Shown: in pieces, positions 25,084-33,547 of the stretch
Layout of the letters: the number at the start of each line of letters is the position of its first letter
How positions within the stretch are numbered: the first letter of the stretch is position 1
NCBI RefSeq assembly: GCF_900187425.1
Contig: NZ_FYDJ01000010.1
Span: 1-64,000, forward strand
Source of the DNA: Pseudomonas sp. Irchel s3h14
GTDB taxonomy: Bacteria > Pseudomonadota > Gammaproteobacteria > Pseudomonadales > Pseudomonadaceae
Length of the DNA: 64,000 nt
Reading direction: 5' to 3'
Translations under genes and position numbers: made by a program
The notes under the pieces: generated by a model
Databases searched by the model: none
Told to the model about the DNA's origin: nothing
Seen by the model: the letters and a program-made list of their open reading frames with translations, nothing else

Positions 25084-26934
25084 ATGAATGACTTCAAGAC
25101 ACTGATCGCCTACTCCCGCAAAAACGCCATGCGTCGCTTGGTTCGCTGCCTTTTTGCGGAAAACATCCTCGACCGTTCGACCCTGAGCTTTTCCGTCGAG
25201 GGCAACCAGGCCACTTACCCGCTCAAGGGCGGCCGCGCCCACCTGGCTTTTTCCGACATTGCCAAAGGCCCGGCCGACACGGTGGTCAATGACGGTGACG
25301 TGGTGCTGGTGACCGACGAAGGTGTGCGCCAGGTCATCACCAGCCATCAGGACATGCTGGATGTGCTGCGCGACAGCTTCGACTTCGAACCTACTGACGA
25401 AGGCGTGGCCGGGCTCAAATCCGACATGGAAAACAGCCTGACCAACGACGCTCACGCCCGTCAGCATCGCCAGCAATGGAATGCCCGACTGCAACAGGCC
25501 GCCAAGGATCAAGGGCTCAACAGCTTCACTGACTACCTGCGCCAGCACGCCAAGACCAAGGACGCCGCGATCCTGCTCGACCAGTGGGGTTCACTGGAAG
25601 GCCATCCGTACTACCCGACGTGGAAAGCCCGGCCGGGCCTGACCGATGAGGAAGTCGAGCAACTGTCGCCCGAGTTCAACGCGCAGGTGCCGCTGCGCAT
25701 CGCCGCGTTGCGCGCCGACAACGCAAAAAGTGAAAGCATGCCTCACGTGACCAGTTACCACGACTGGTTCGCTGGCAACTTTCCGGCGCAATGGGAACAA
25801 TGGAAAGCCTCGCTCAACAGCAAGGGCCTGGACGAAAACGAGTGGCTGCCGCTGCCGATTCACGCCTGGCACTTGCAGGCCTATGTGCTGAAGACCTTCG
25901 CGGCGGAAATCGAAGAAGGCATCCTGATCACCGACGGCCCGGACATCCCAACCCTGCCGACCATGTCCTACCGCACGATGATGCCGGTGCTGGACGAATG
26001 TGCGCCGCTGATCAAATTGCCAATCGCCGTATGGATGACCAGCGAGCTGCGCAGCCTGCAAGCCAAATCGATTCACATGGGACCGCGCATCAGCACGGTG
26101 ATCACCAAGATTCTGGAGGCCGAGAACGGCTTCGATCAGCGCCTGGAAATCTTCCCGGAAGAAATCGGTGTGCGTTACAAAAACGCGGTCACCCAGGACG
26201 ATCATCCGGGCCGTCATTTGTCCGTGGTCTATCGCGCCAGTGCGCCAGCGTTCGAACGCAATGACGATTGCCTGCCGATTACCGTGGCCTCGCTGTTCAC
26301 TCGTTTGCCCGGCAGCGGTCGGCCGTTGTTCACCGATCTGATCGAGCGTGATGGCGTGCGGGCCAATGCAGCACAGGTCGAGAGCTGGTTCCGCGAGTAC
26401 GCCAAAGTGGTCACCCACCCGGTGGTGGCGATCTATTTGATGTACGGCATCGGCCTCGAAGCCCACCAGCAAAACACCATGGTGCTGTTCTCCCCCGACG
26501 GCAAAGCACGTAGTCTGCTGATCCGCGATTTCGGTGATGGCCGCACCTACGCGCCATTGCTGGAAGAACGTGGCTACAGCCTGCAACCGCATGTTCAGCC
26601 GGGTATTCTGCCGACGGTGTTCTCCGGTGATATCGAGCCGGTGCGCATGTTTGTGCTGGACGCGGCGTACCTCACGCATCTGCACGAGATCGCCCTGTGG
26701 CTGACCAAGGAGTACGGCTTGAACAACACGCGGCTGTGGCAAGTCTTGCGCGAGGAAACCGACCTTGCCTTCGAGGCCGTGCGCGATCGTGTCTCGCCAG
26801 CAGTGTGGGAAACCGAGCACAAGGCGTTCGTCGAAGATCCATGGCCGACCCGGTCGTTGTTGCGCATGCACTTGATGCAGTACAGCAACTATCGTTTGCA
26901 ACACACCCTGACCAACCCGCTCGCTAGCGTTTAA
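25084..26934 (+). CDS. NRPS-independent siderophore (IucA/IucC) synthetase
   Basis: A 616-aa NIS synthetase. Motifs are GHPYYPTWKAR at 173-183 (the ATP-binding GHPxHPxxKxR, with Tyr in place of the second His), LPIHAWHLQ at 257-265, IHMGPRISTVI, GIGLEAHQQN at 455-464 (the conserved ExHxQN metal motif) and RDFGDGR at 481-487; a C-terminal FhuF-like thumb follows. It adenylates a carboxylate, typically citrate, and couples it to an amine. Only one synthetase is encoded here, whereas staphyloferrin B and achromobactin clusters have three. Type A versus type B or C cannot be assigned reliably by eye. A single enzyme might act twice, as for rhizoferrin. Confidence 0.95.
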   Translation: MNDFKTLIAYSRKNAMRRLVRCLFAENILDRSTLSFSVEGNQATYPLKGGRAHLAFSDIAKGPADTVVNDGDVVLVTDEGVRQVITSHQDMLDVLRDSFDFEPTDEGVAGLKSDMENSLTNDAHARQHRQQWNARLQQAAKDQGLNSFTDYLRQHAKTKDAAILLDQWGSLEGHPYYPTWKARPGLTDEEVEQLSPEFNAQVPLRIAALRADNAKSESMPHVTSYHDWFAGNFPAQWEQWKASLNSKGLDENEWLPLPIHAWHLQAYVLKTFAAEIEEGILITDGPDIPTLPTMSYRTMMPVLDECAPLIKLPIAVWMTSELRSLQAKSIHMGPRISTVITKILEAENGFDQRLEIFPEEIGVRYKNAVTQDDHPGRHLSVVYRASAPAFERNDDCLPITVASLFTRLPGSGRPLFTDLIERDGVRANAAQVESWFREYAKVVTHPVVAIYLMYGIGLEAHQQNTMVLFSPDGKARSLLIRDFGDGRTYAPLLEERGYSLQPHVQPGILPTVFSGDIEPVRMFVLDAAYLTHLHEIALWLTKEYGLNNTRLWQVLREETDLAFEAVRDRVSPAVWETEHKAFVEDPWPTRSLLRMHLMQYSNYRLQHTLTNPLASV

Positions 26935-26947
26935 CCGAGGCTGACTC

Positions 26948-28192
26948 ATGTCCCATGCAGGTGTCATCCAGGGTTCAAGAGTACGAATCCTGATTTATCT
27001 TCTATTTGCGATCCAGTTGGTGTCGATGGGGGCGATGGAAATGAGCGGGCCGTTCTGGCCTGTCCACCTGCGTGGGCTGACGACTTCGGAGTCGGTTTTC
27101 AGCTTCGCCAGCATCGCCGTGTACGTCGGGCCGATGCTGGGCATTATTCTGACCAGTGCATTCTGGGGCCGTATCGGTGATCGCTACGGCCACAAGTTGA
27201 TGATGATCCGCGCCCTCGCCGGTTTGTCTTTGACCCAGCTTGGGCTGGCCCTCTTCACTGACATCTGGGTCATTCTGATCCTGCGTTTCCTGCAAGGCGC
27301 GTTCGCCGGATACATCGCTCCGGCGCAGGCGTATGGCGTCAGCATTGAAGTGCCTTCGCGACGGGCGCGGCTATTCGCCATTCTGCAAATCTCGACCAAC
27401 GTCGGCTCACTGCTGGGTGCGGTAGTCGGTGGTTTGATCCTCGATTACGCGACGTTCTTCTGGATCAACATCATCGCCTCGGCGTTGTGTGCGGTGTGCA
27501 CCGTGATCGCCGCCGTGACCTTGCCGGATGTGCCTCCGGTGAAGAAAGCAGTGGTCGCGGACAAGACCGCGCCGGCCAGCCGTTCCGGCAGCCTCTGGCA
27601 AGGTTCGCCGTTGCTGTCGCTGCTCGGTGTGATGGGCATTCTGTTGCTGGCGCGGATGCTGCCGCAGACGTCGTTCTCGCTGTATGTCAGCTCGGTGTTC
27701 GAGGTCAGCAATTCAGTGGTCGGCCTGTGCTACGGCTTGCTGGCGCTGGGTTTCATTCTTTCGGCCACTGCGTGGTCGCGTTATTTCGAACACCGTGGCC
27801 AGCAAGACACTTTGCAGCGCATGACCTACGTCGTCATCGGCTGCATCGCCCTCACCGCCGTGGCGGGCGCCACCCGTAATCCGGTGGTGTTCGTCATCGC
27901 CTACTTTTTCTGGGGCGTATTACTGGGTGCGACCACGCCGGTGTTGATGGCGCTGATCTCGAAAACCGCCGACAGCTCGCAGCAGGGCCATGTGCTGGGA
28001 ATCGCTCAGGGCACCGCGCAATTTGCCTCGATTGCAGGGATCTCAGCCGGTGGTCTGCTCAGTCAGGTCTACGGTTTGCAGTACACCTATCTGTTCGTTT
28101 GCCTGGCCTACGTCGTGGCGCTGATCCCGATTGTTGCGCTGCGTTACTGGCCTGCGGTGATGCAACCGAGTCCTGCCCCGCCCGGGGATTGA
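26948..28192 (+). CDS. MFS siderophore exporter
   Basis: A 414-aa major-facilitator protein with about 12 hydrophobic segments and the loop-2/3 motif A (WGRIGDRYGHK). A second, weaker copy of this motif follows helix 8. It starts 13 bp after the synthetase gene with a GAGG site. By position it should export the newly made siderophore, as SbnD, PvsC or the achromobactin exporter do. The central loop (residues about 195-220) is long and Lys/Ala-rich. A drug or sugar efflux role cannot be excluded, but the operon makes it unlikely. Confidence 0.87.
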   Translation: MSHAGVIQGSRVRILIYLLFAIQLVSMGAMEMSGPFWPVHLRGLTTSESVFSFASIAVYVGPMLGIILTSAFWGRIGDRYGHKLMMIRALAGLSLTQLGLALFTDIWVILILRFLQGAFAGYIAPAQAYGVSIEVPSRRARLFAILQISTNVGSLLGAVVGGLILDYATFFWINIIASALCAVCTVIAAVTLPDVPPVKKAVVADKTAPASRSGSLWQGSPLLSLLGVMGILLLARMLPQTSFSLYVSSVFEVSNSVVGLCYGLLALGFILSATAWSRYFEHRGQQDTLQRMTYVVIGCIALTAVAGATRNPVVFVIAYFFWGVLLGATTPVLMALISKTADSSQQGHVLGIAQGTAQFASIAGISAGGLLSQVYGLQYTYLFVCLAYVVALIPIVALRYWPAVMQPSPAPPGD

Positions 28193-28207
28193 TCAAGGAG
28201 TTAGCTT

Positions 28208-29392
28208 TTGAACATTGAACAACTGCGTGCCGACACACCCGCCGTCGCGCAACTGATCCACTTCAACAATGCCGGCGCGGCGCTGATGCCCGCGCCGGTG
28301 ATCGAAACCATGACCCGCCACATTCAGCTTGAAGCGAGTCTTGGCGGGTATGAGGCGGCCGGGCAGCAATCGGCCGAAGTGGACAATGTCTATGGCGCCA
28401 TCGCGCGCCTGATCAACGCGCAACCGGATGAAATCGCGGTGATCGAAAACGCGACGCGCGCCTGGGACATGGCGTTCTACTCATTGCCGCTGCAACCCGG
28501 CGATGTGGTGCTGACGTCGACTACCGAGTACGCCGGAAACTACATTCCTTATCTGCAATTGAAGCAGCAACGCGGCATCGAGATTCGCGTCATTCCCAAC
28601 GATGAGCACGGCCAGGTCTCGTTATTGGCGCTCAAGGATATGCTCGACGATGATCGAGTTGCACTGATCTCCCTGCCCGTGATCGCCACCAACGGCGGGC
28701 CGGTGCAACCCATCGAGCAGATCGGCGCCCTCGCCCGCGCGGCGGGTGTGCTGTTTTTGCTCGATGCTTGCCAGGGGGTTGGGCAGATGCCGATCGATGT
28801 GCAGAAAATCGGTTGCCACATGCTCGCCGCTACCAGCCGCAAATACTTGCGCGGACCGCGAGGGATGGGATTTTTGTATGTCGAAAGATCGCTGTGCCAG
28901 AACCTGGAGCCAGCGTTTCTCGACCTGCATGCAGCGTCTTTGCAAACCGCGGACGCGTTCAAAATCCGCCCCGATGCACGGCGTTTCGAAAACTGGGAGT
29001 GTAATGTCGCCGCCAAACTGGGCCTCGGGGCAGCGGTGGAATACGCACTGGCCCAAGGCATCGAACCGATGTGGCTGCGGATTCAACATCTGGCGGATTA
29101 TCTGCGCCAGCGACTGGCAGATATCCCGGGCGTGACGCCGCGAGACCTGGGGGCGGTCAAATCCGGCATCGTTACCTTCACTCATTGCAATAGCAGCGCC
29201 GCGCAGGTTCAGCAGTGGCTGGCCAGTCAGGAAAAACGCATCAACGTCACCACCTCGACGTTCCGCTCAACCCTGCTCGACATGCAGCACAGGGACTTGC
29301 TGGAGGTCAGCCGCGCGTCGCTGCATGCGTACAACACCGAGGCGGAAATCGACACGATGATTGCTGCGTTGCGCCGTCTGCCGCGAGTCTGA
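28208..29392 (+). CDS. Class-V PLP enzyme (cysteine desulfurase / epimerase-like)
   Basis: A 394-aa fold-type I PLP enzyme of the class-V aminotransferase family. It carries DACQGVG (the ring Asp, D186) and AATSRKYLRGPRGMGFLYV, with K212 as the probable Schiff-base lysine. The start is TTG at 28208, supported by AAGGAG 7 nt upstream. It is the last gene of the biosynthetic operon. Proteins of this group include isopenicillin-N epimerase-like and EgtE-like C-S lyases; no desulfurase cysteine is obvious. Its place suggests tailoring or precursor supply for the siderophore, for example making an amine or removing one, but none of the known NIS pathways predicts it. Confidence 0.8.
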   Translation: MNIEQLRADTPAVAQLIHFNNAGAALMPAPVIETMTRHIQLEASLGGYEAAGQQSAEVDNVYGAIARLINAQPDEIAVIENATRAWDMAFYSLPLQPGDVVLTSTTEYAGNYIPYLQLKQQRGIEIRVIPNDEHGQVSLLALKDMLDDDRVALISLPVIATNGGPVQPIEQIGALARAAGVLFLLDACQGVGQMPIDVQKIGCHMLAATSRKYLRGPRGMGFLYVERSLCQNLEPAFLDLHAASLQTADAFKIRPDARRFENWECNVAAKLGLGAAVEYALAQGIEPMWLRIQHLADYLRQRLADIPGVTPRDLGAVKSGIVTFTHCNSSAAQVQQWLASQEKRINVTTSTFRSTLLDMQHRDLLEVSRASLHAYNTEAEIDTMIAALRRLPRV

Positions 29393-29441
29393 ACAGGACA
29401 ACAATCGGCGCTTGCGTCGCAGCGGGTTTGTAAACTAGCAT

Positions 29442-29456
29442 TGGGAATACTTCTCA
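29442..29456 (+). promoter_or_regulatory. Fur-box-like site before the FecI-type gene
   Basis: TGGGAATACTTCTCA fits the 7-1-7 Fur pattern TGAtAAT-N-ATTaTCA at 10 of 14 positions. It ends 21 nt upstream of the sigma-factor ATG, in the only gap of this operon large enough for a promoter (29393-29477). It implies that iron and Fur repress the FecI/FecR genes. Confidence 0.6.
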
Positions 29457-29477
29457 ATTGCATGAAAATCTGCAGCC

Positions 29478-29993
29478 ATGAGCGAAACCCTTCCCGCGAA
29501 TAATGACAATCACCTGCGCGCGATCGAAGCCCTGTACAGCGGCCATCACGGCTGGCTGTACGCGACGCTGAGGAAAAAACTGGGTAACGCCATGGATGCG
29601 GCGGATCTGGCGCAGGACACTTTCACCCGCATCCTCGCGTCCCAGGTCACCGTCATCGAGCAACCTCGCGCGTACCTGAGCTGCGTGGCCAAAGGCATTC
29701 TGATCAACTGGTATCAGCGTAAGGCACTGGAACGCGCCTACCTCGATGCCCTCGCTCATGTGCCTGCGCCGGAAGTGCCTTCGCCGGAACTGCGTTTCAT
29801 GGTACTGGAGACCCTGCACGAAATCGACGCGATGCTCGACGCCCTGCCACCGCTAGTCAAACGCGCATTCCTGCTGTCGCAGATCAGCGGCCTGAAATAC
29901 GACGACATCGCCGAGCAATTGGGCGTTTCGCTGATCACCGTCAAACGCTACATGAAGCAAGCCTTCGTGCAGTGCCTGTTGCTGGTGGAATGA
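29478..29993 (+). CDS. FecI-type ECF sigma factor
   Basis: A 171-aa iron-starvation ECF sigma factor: region 2 is HHGWLYATLRKKLGNAMDAADLAQDTF and region 4 is FLLSQISGLKYDDIAEQLGVSLITVKRYMKQA. It is followed directly by a FecR-type gene (TGA and ATG abut) and then by a receptor with a signalling domain, the classical FecI-FecR-FecA cell-surface signalling arrangement. Its likely targets are both receptor genes of the locus, which share a 28-bp promoter pattern. Its own transcription is probably Fur-controlled from the site at 29442-29456. Confidence 0.93.
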   Translation: MSETLPANNDNHLRAIEALYSGHHGWLYATLRKKLGNAMDAADLAQDTFTRILASQVTVIEQPRAYLSCVAKGILINWYQRKALERAYLDALAHVPAPEVPSPELRFMVLETLHEIDAMLDALPPLVKRAFLLSQISGLKYDDIAEQLGVSLITVKRYMKQAFVQCLLLVE

Positions 29994-30971
29994 ATGCTCG
30001 CACGGCGCAATGAACCGCACCTCGACCACCAGGCCCTTGAAGAAGCGGCCGACTGGTTGATCCGCATGAGTGAAAGCGAACTCAGTGACACCGAACGTGC
30101 CGAATGGGAGTGCTGGAAAGTCAGCACGCCCGAACGCAGCAGAGCCTGGTCGCGCGCGCAGTTGTTGCAAACCAAACTCGGCGGCTTGCCGCCGTCACTG
30201 GCCATGTCGGCACTCGATCGCCCAAGCAGTCCGGAACGGCGCGCGGCGCTGGGCAAACTGGCGATGATTCTGGCGATCCTGCCAGCCGGTTGGGGCAGCT
30301 GGAAACTGGCCGAATCGCAGCAGTGGTCCGCCGACTATCACACGGCCGTCGGTCAGCAGCGCGAACTGACTCTGGCCGATGGCTCGAAAATCACCTTGAA
30401 CACCGACACCGCCATCGACGTGCTGTTCGACGCCAATCAACGCCTCATCCACCTGCGCGAAGGCGAAATACTGGTGCAAACCGCACCGGACATTTCCCCG
30501 ATGGCCCGCCCCTTTCTGGTCAGCACCCGTCAGGGCCGCATGCAGGCACTAGGGACGCAGTTTACCGTTCGAGAACTGCAACCTCGCACTCACCTTGTCG
30601 TGCTGGAAGGCGCGGTGAAAGTCGAACTCGCGGAAAATCGCCAAAGCACACCGCTGATCGTCAATGCCGGTCAACGCACCGACTTTTCTTCCCATACGTT
30701 TGGCCAGCTCAGCGTCGCCGACCGCTACGTCGGCGCCTGGACCCAAGGCATGCTGATGGCGGACAAAATGCGCCTGGCCGATTTCGTCGCCGAACTGACG
30801 CGCTATCGCCGTGGCTTCGTGCGTCTCGATCCGGCACTTGCCGATCTGCGCATTTCCGGCGCCTACCCCATCAGCGACAGCCAGCGCACGTTGAACATGC
30901 TGGCGCAAACCTACCCAATTCTCGTCAGCGGCCATTTGAATGGCTACTGGGTCATGCTCTCCCCGGCCTGA
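29994..30971 (+). CDS. FecR-type anti-sigma/signal transducer
   Basis: A 325-aa inner-membrane protein: N-terminal cytoplasmic sigma-binding region (EEAADWLIRMSESELSDTERAEWECW), one membrane segment (LGKLAMILAILPAGWGSWKLA, about residues 85-105) and a periplasmic FecR domain (ELTLADGSKITLNTDTAIDV, REGEILVQTA). It passes the receptor's ligand-bound state to the FecI-type sigma factor and holds it inactive without siderophore. It starts immediately after the sigma-factor stop, so the pair is translationally coupled. Confidence 0.92.
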   Translation: MLARRNEPHLDHQALEEAADWLIRMSESELSDTERAEWECWKVSTPERSRAWSRAQLLQTKLGGLPPSLAMSALDRPSSPERRAALGKLAMILAILPAGWGSWKLAESQQWSADYHTAVGQQRELTLADGSKITLNTDTAIDVLFDANQRLIHLREGEILVQTAPDISPMARPFLVSTRQGRMQALGTQFTVRELQPRTHLVVLEGAVKVELAENRQSTPLIVNAGQRTDFSSHTFGQLSVADRYVGAWTQGMLMADKMRLADFVAELTRYRRGFVRLDPALADLRISGAYPISDSQRTLNMLAQTYPILVSGHLNGYWVMLSPA

Positions 30972-30994
30972 GTCAAAAAAATATTTGCCGAACC

Positions 30995-31022
30995 GGTGAT
31001 ACTTTTTTTGATCTCGACTGGC
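30995..31022 (+). promoter_or_regulatory. Putative FecI-type promoter of receptor 2
   Basis: GGTGATACTTTTT, 6 nt, TCGACTGGC, ending 48 nt before the receptor ATG. Both blocks are identical to those upstream of receptor 1 (19413-19440, minus strand). This pattern is not present before the biosynthetic operon or the sigma gene as far as I can see. Confidence 0.7.
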
Positions 31023-31070
31023 TACAGGGGAAGAAGCACTTTTCCGTCCTGTTCATAGGCTCATTCATCC

Positions 31071-33485
31071 ATGCTTGCTGCACGCCTCCTGCGCCCGGAT
31101 CGTCAGTTCAAACCAGTTGTTCGCAGTGCGTTGCTAAGCCTTGTCCTGATCGGTGCCGTTTGCCCGTTTGCCTTGGCCGTCGTGCCGGTGCAACTGGACT
31201 CTGTCGCGGTCCGCGCCTACAACATCCCCGCCGGGCCACTCGGTGCCACTCTGTCGAGCTTCGCGGTGGACGCCGGCATTGCTCTGTCGTTCCAGCCATC
31301 GTTGGCCGAAGGCCTGACCAGTCCTGCGCTGATCGGCAATTTCTCTACCCAGGAGGCGGTCAATCGTTTGCTGGAAGGCAGTGGCCTGGACATGGTTTTA
31401 CGCAGCGACGGCAGCTACACACTGGTCCCGCGCCGGGTGACACTGGATGAAACGGCCGTCATCGGCACTGAAAAGCGCGCCGATTCTTTGCCGCAGGTGT
31501 ATGCCGGCGGCCAGGTGGCCAACGGCGGACGATTGGGCATTCTGGGCAATACCGATGTGATGGACGCGCCTTTCAGCGTCAGCACCTACACTTCGGCACT
31601 GATCCAGGATCAACAGGCAGTCACCGTCGGCGACGTGCTGGAGCGCGATTCATCGGTACGCTCCACTGGCCAGACCGGGGGGATTGTCGACTCGTTCTTC
31701 ATCCGTGGCTTTCCCGTTGGCGAAGGTAATTTGGGGGAACTGGCATTCGACGGCGTGTACGGCGTGGCGCCCAACTACCGGGTGTTCACCGAATACGCCG
31801 AGCGTATCGAACTGGTCAAAGGCCCCGGCGCCCTGCTCTATGGCATGTCACCGAACAACGCGGTCGGCGGCGTCATCAACGTGGTGCCCAAGCGCTCCCT
31901 CGATGAAGACCTGACCCGTTTTACCGCCAGTTACGCCATGGACTCGCAGCTCGGTGGACACCTCGATGTCAGTCGGCGTTTCGGTGAAGAACGCCGCTTC
32001 GGCGTGCGCATCAACGGCAGCACACAGCTGGGAGATACGGTGATCGACGATCAATCGCGCCATGTCGATATCGGCGCCATTTCCCTCGATTATCAGGGCG
32101 AACGCCTGCGCACCACCTTTGATTGGCTCAACCAGAAAGAAAGCTTCGACGCTGCCTCACGACCGTTTCTGATCGCTTCGGGCGTGGACATTCCCTCGGC
32201 CGCCAACGGCCGAACCAATGTCAGTCAGGATTGGGGTTGGTCGACAACCCGTGACAAATCGGCGTTGCTCAGCGGCGAATACGACCTCAGCGACACCCTG
32301 ACCGTGTTCGCTCACGCGGGCGGCGGCAAATCGGATGTTGCGCGGATGTCCGACCAGACTCCGACCATTATCAACGCCGCTGGCGACACCTCGGCGATCC
32401 CCGGTTACTACAAGTTCGAAGTCGAGCGTTACACCGTCGACGCCGGTGCGCGCCTGCGTTTCGACACCGGGCCGATCAGTCATCGCACGGCTTTGCAGGT
32501 CAGTCGTTACCGCGACATGTTGTCTCGCGGGATCATTTCCGGCGCGCCGATCCTCTCCAATATTTACCACCCGGTGGATCGCCCGAAGCCTTACATCCCC
32601 AAGCCGGACACGCCAAAAGTGTCCGAGAGCGAACTGACCGGCGTGGCGCTGGCTGACACGCTGTCGATTCTGGATGACCGTGCACAGATGACCCTCGGCA
32701 TGCGCAAACAGAACATCAAATCCGACAACTACAATGCGTCCGGCGTCGTCACCACGTCCTACGATGACGGCCGAACCACACCGTTGTTCGGCACAGTGCT
32801 CAAGCCCTGGGATCACGTTTCGTTCTACTACAACTACATTGAAGGCCTGAGCAAAGGCGACATCGCGCCCTCCACCGCTTCCAATGCCGGCGAGATTTTC
32901 GCCCCTTACGTTTCCCGCCAGCATGAACTCGGGGTCAAGGCCGACTACGGCACCTTCACCTCCACCCTCAGCCTGTTTCAGATAACCAAACCCAGCGGCG
33001 AACTGACCTCCGGGGTGTTTTCGGTCCAGGGCGAACAACGCAATCGCGGGCTGGAGCTGAATGTATTCGGCGAAGTCACTCCGGGCACTCGTGTGCTCGG
33101 TGGTGTGACCCTGCTCAATGCCGAACTGACCAAAACCGGCGTGGCCGCCAACCGTGGCAATAAACCGGTCGGCGTACCCGAAGTTCAGGCCAACCTCTGG
33201 GCCGAATGGGACACCTCGTGGGTCGAAGGCCTGACGCTGACCGGTGGCGCTATCCACACCGGCAGCCAGTACGTGAATCAGGCCAACACGCAAAAACTGG
33301 ATGACTGGACCCGTTTCGATGTCGGCGCACGCTACACCACCCGCATCGATGAACGACCGACCACGTTCCGCGCCACCGTGCAGAACGTGTTCGACCACGA
33401 ATACTGGTCGGGCGTCGCCTCTTATGGCGCGTTTTCCCAAGGTTCACCGCGCACCTTATTATTGTCGGCGACTGTCGATTTCTGA
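31071..33485 (+). CDS. TonB-dependent siderophore receptor 2 with N-terminal signalling domain
   Basis: An 804-aa FecA/FpvA-type receptor. A signal peptide (cleavage about residue 36) is followed by a secretin/TonB short N-terminal (STN) domain at about 47-118 (AYNIPAGPLGATLSSFAVDAG, TQEAVNRLLEGSGLDMVLRSDGSYTL), a plug nearly identical to receptor 1, and a barrel ending LSATVDF. Ligand binding is expected to signal through FecR to the sigma factor encoded upstream. About 47 residues of STN plus leader distinguish it from receptor 1, of which it looks like a recent duplicate. The length and domain order are normal for the family. Confidence 0.96.
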   Translation: MLAARLLRPDRQFKPVVRSALLSLVLIGAVCPFALAVVPVQLDSVAVRAYNIPAGPLGATLSSFAVDAGIALSFQPSLAEGLTSPALIGNFSTQEAVNRLLEGSGLDMVLRSDGSYTLVPRRVTLDETAVIGTEKRADSLPQVYAGGQVANGGRLGILGNTDVMDAPFSVSTYTSALIQDQQAVTVGDVLERDSSVRSTGQTGGIVDSFFIRGFPVGEGNLGELAFDGVYGVAPNYRVFTEYAERIELVKGPGALLYGMSPNNAVGGVINVVPKRSLDEDLTRFTASYAMDSQLGGHLDVSRRFGEERRFGVRINGSTQLGDTVIDDQSRHVDIGAISLDYQGERLRTTFDWLNQKESFDAASRPFLIASGVDIPSAANGRTNVSQDWGWSTTRDKSALLSGEYDLSDTLTVFAHAGGGKSDVARMSDQTPTIINAAGDTSAIPGYYKFEVERYTVDAGARLRFDTGPISHRTALQVSRYRDMLSRGIISGAPILSNIYHPVDRPKPYIPKPDTPKVSESELTGVALADTLSILDDRAQMTLGMRKQNIKSDNYNASGVVTTSYDDGRTTPLFGTVLKPWDHVSFYYNYIEGLSKGDIAPSTASNAGEIFAPYVSRQHELGVKADYGTFTSTLSLFQITKPSGELTSGVFSVQGEQRNRGLELNVFGEVTPGTRVLGGVTLLNAELTKTGVAANRGNKPVGVPEVQANLWAEWDTSWVEGLTLTGGAIHTGSQYVNQANTQKLDDWTRFDVGARYTTRIDERPTTFRATVQNVFDHEYWSGVASYGAFSQGSPRTLLLSATVDF

Positions 33486-33547
33486 AACGTTCAGCCGGAT
33501 GACGGTGTGAACCGTTGACCGAACTGACTTTTGCAAAGGCTTTTACC

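Noticed and set aside
30104..31450. 448-aa plus-strand frame overlapping fecR-type gene and receptor 2
   Set aside because: Off-frame reading of two recognised genes; Arg/His/Pro-rich composition typical of GC shadow frames.
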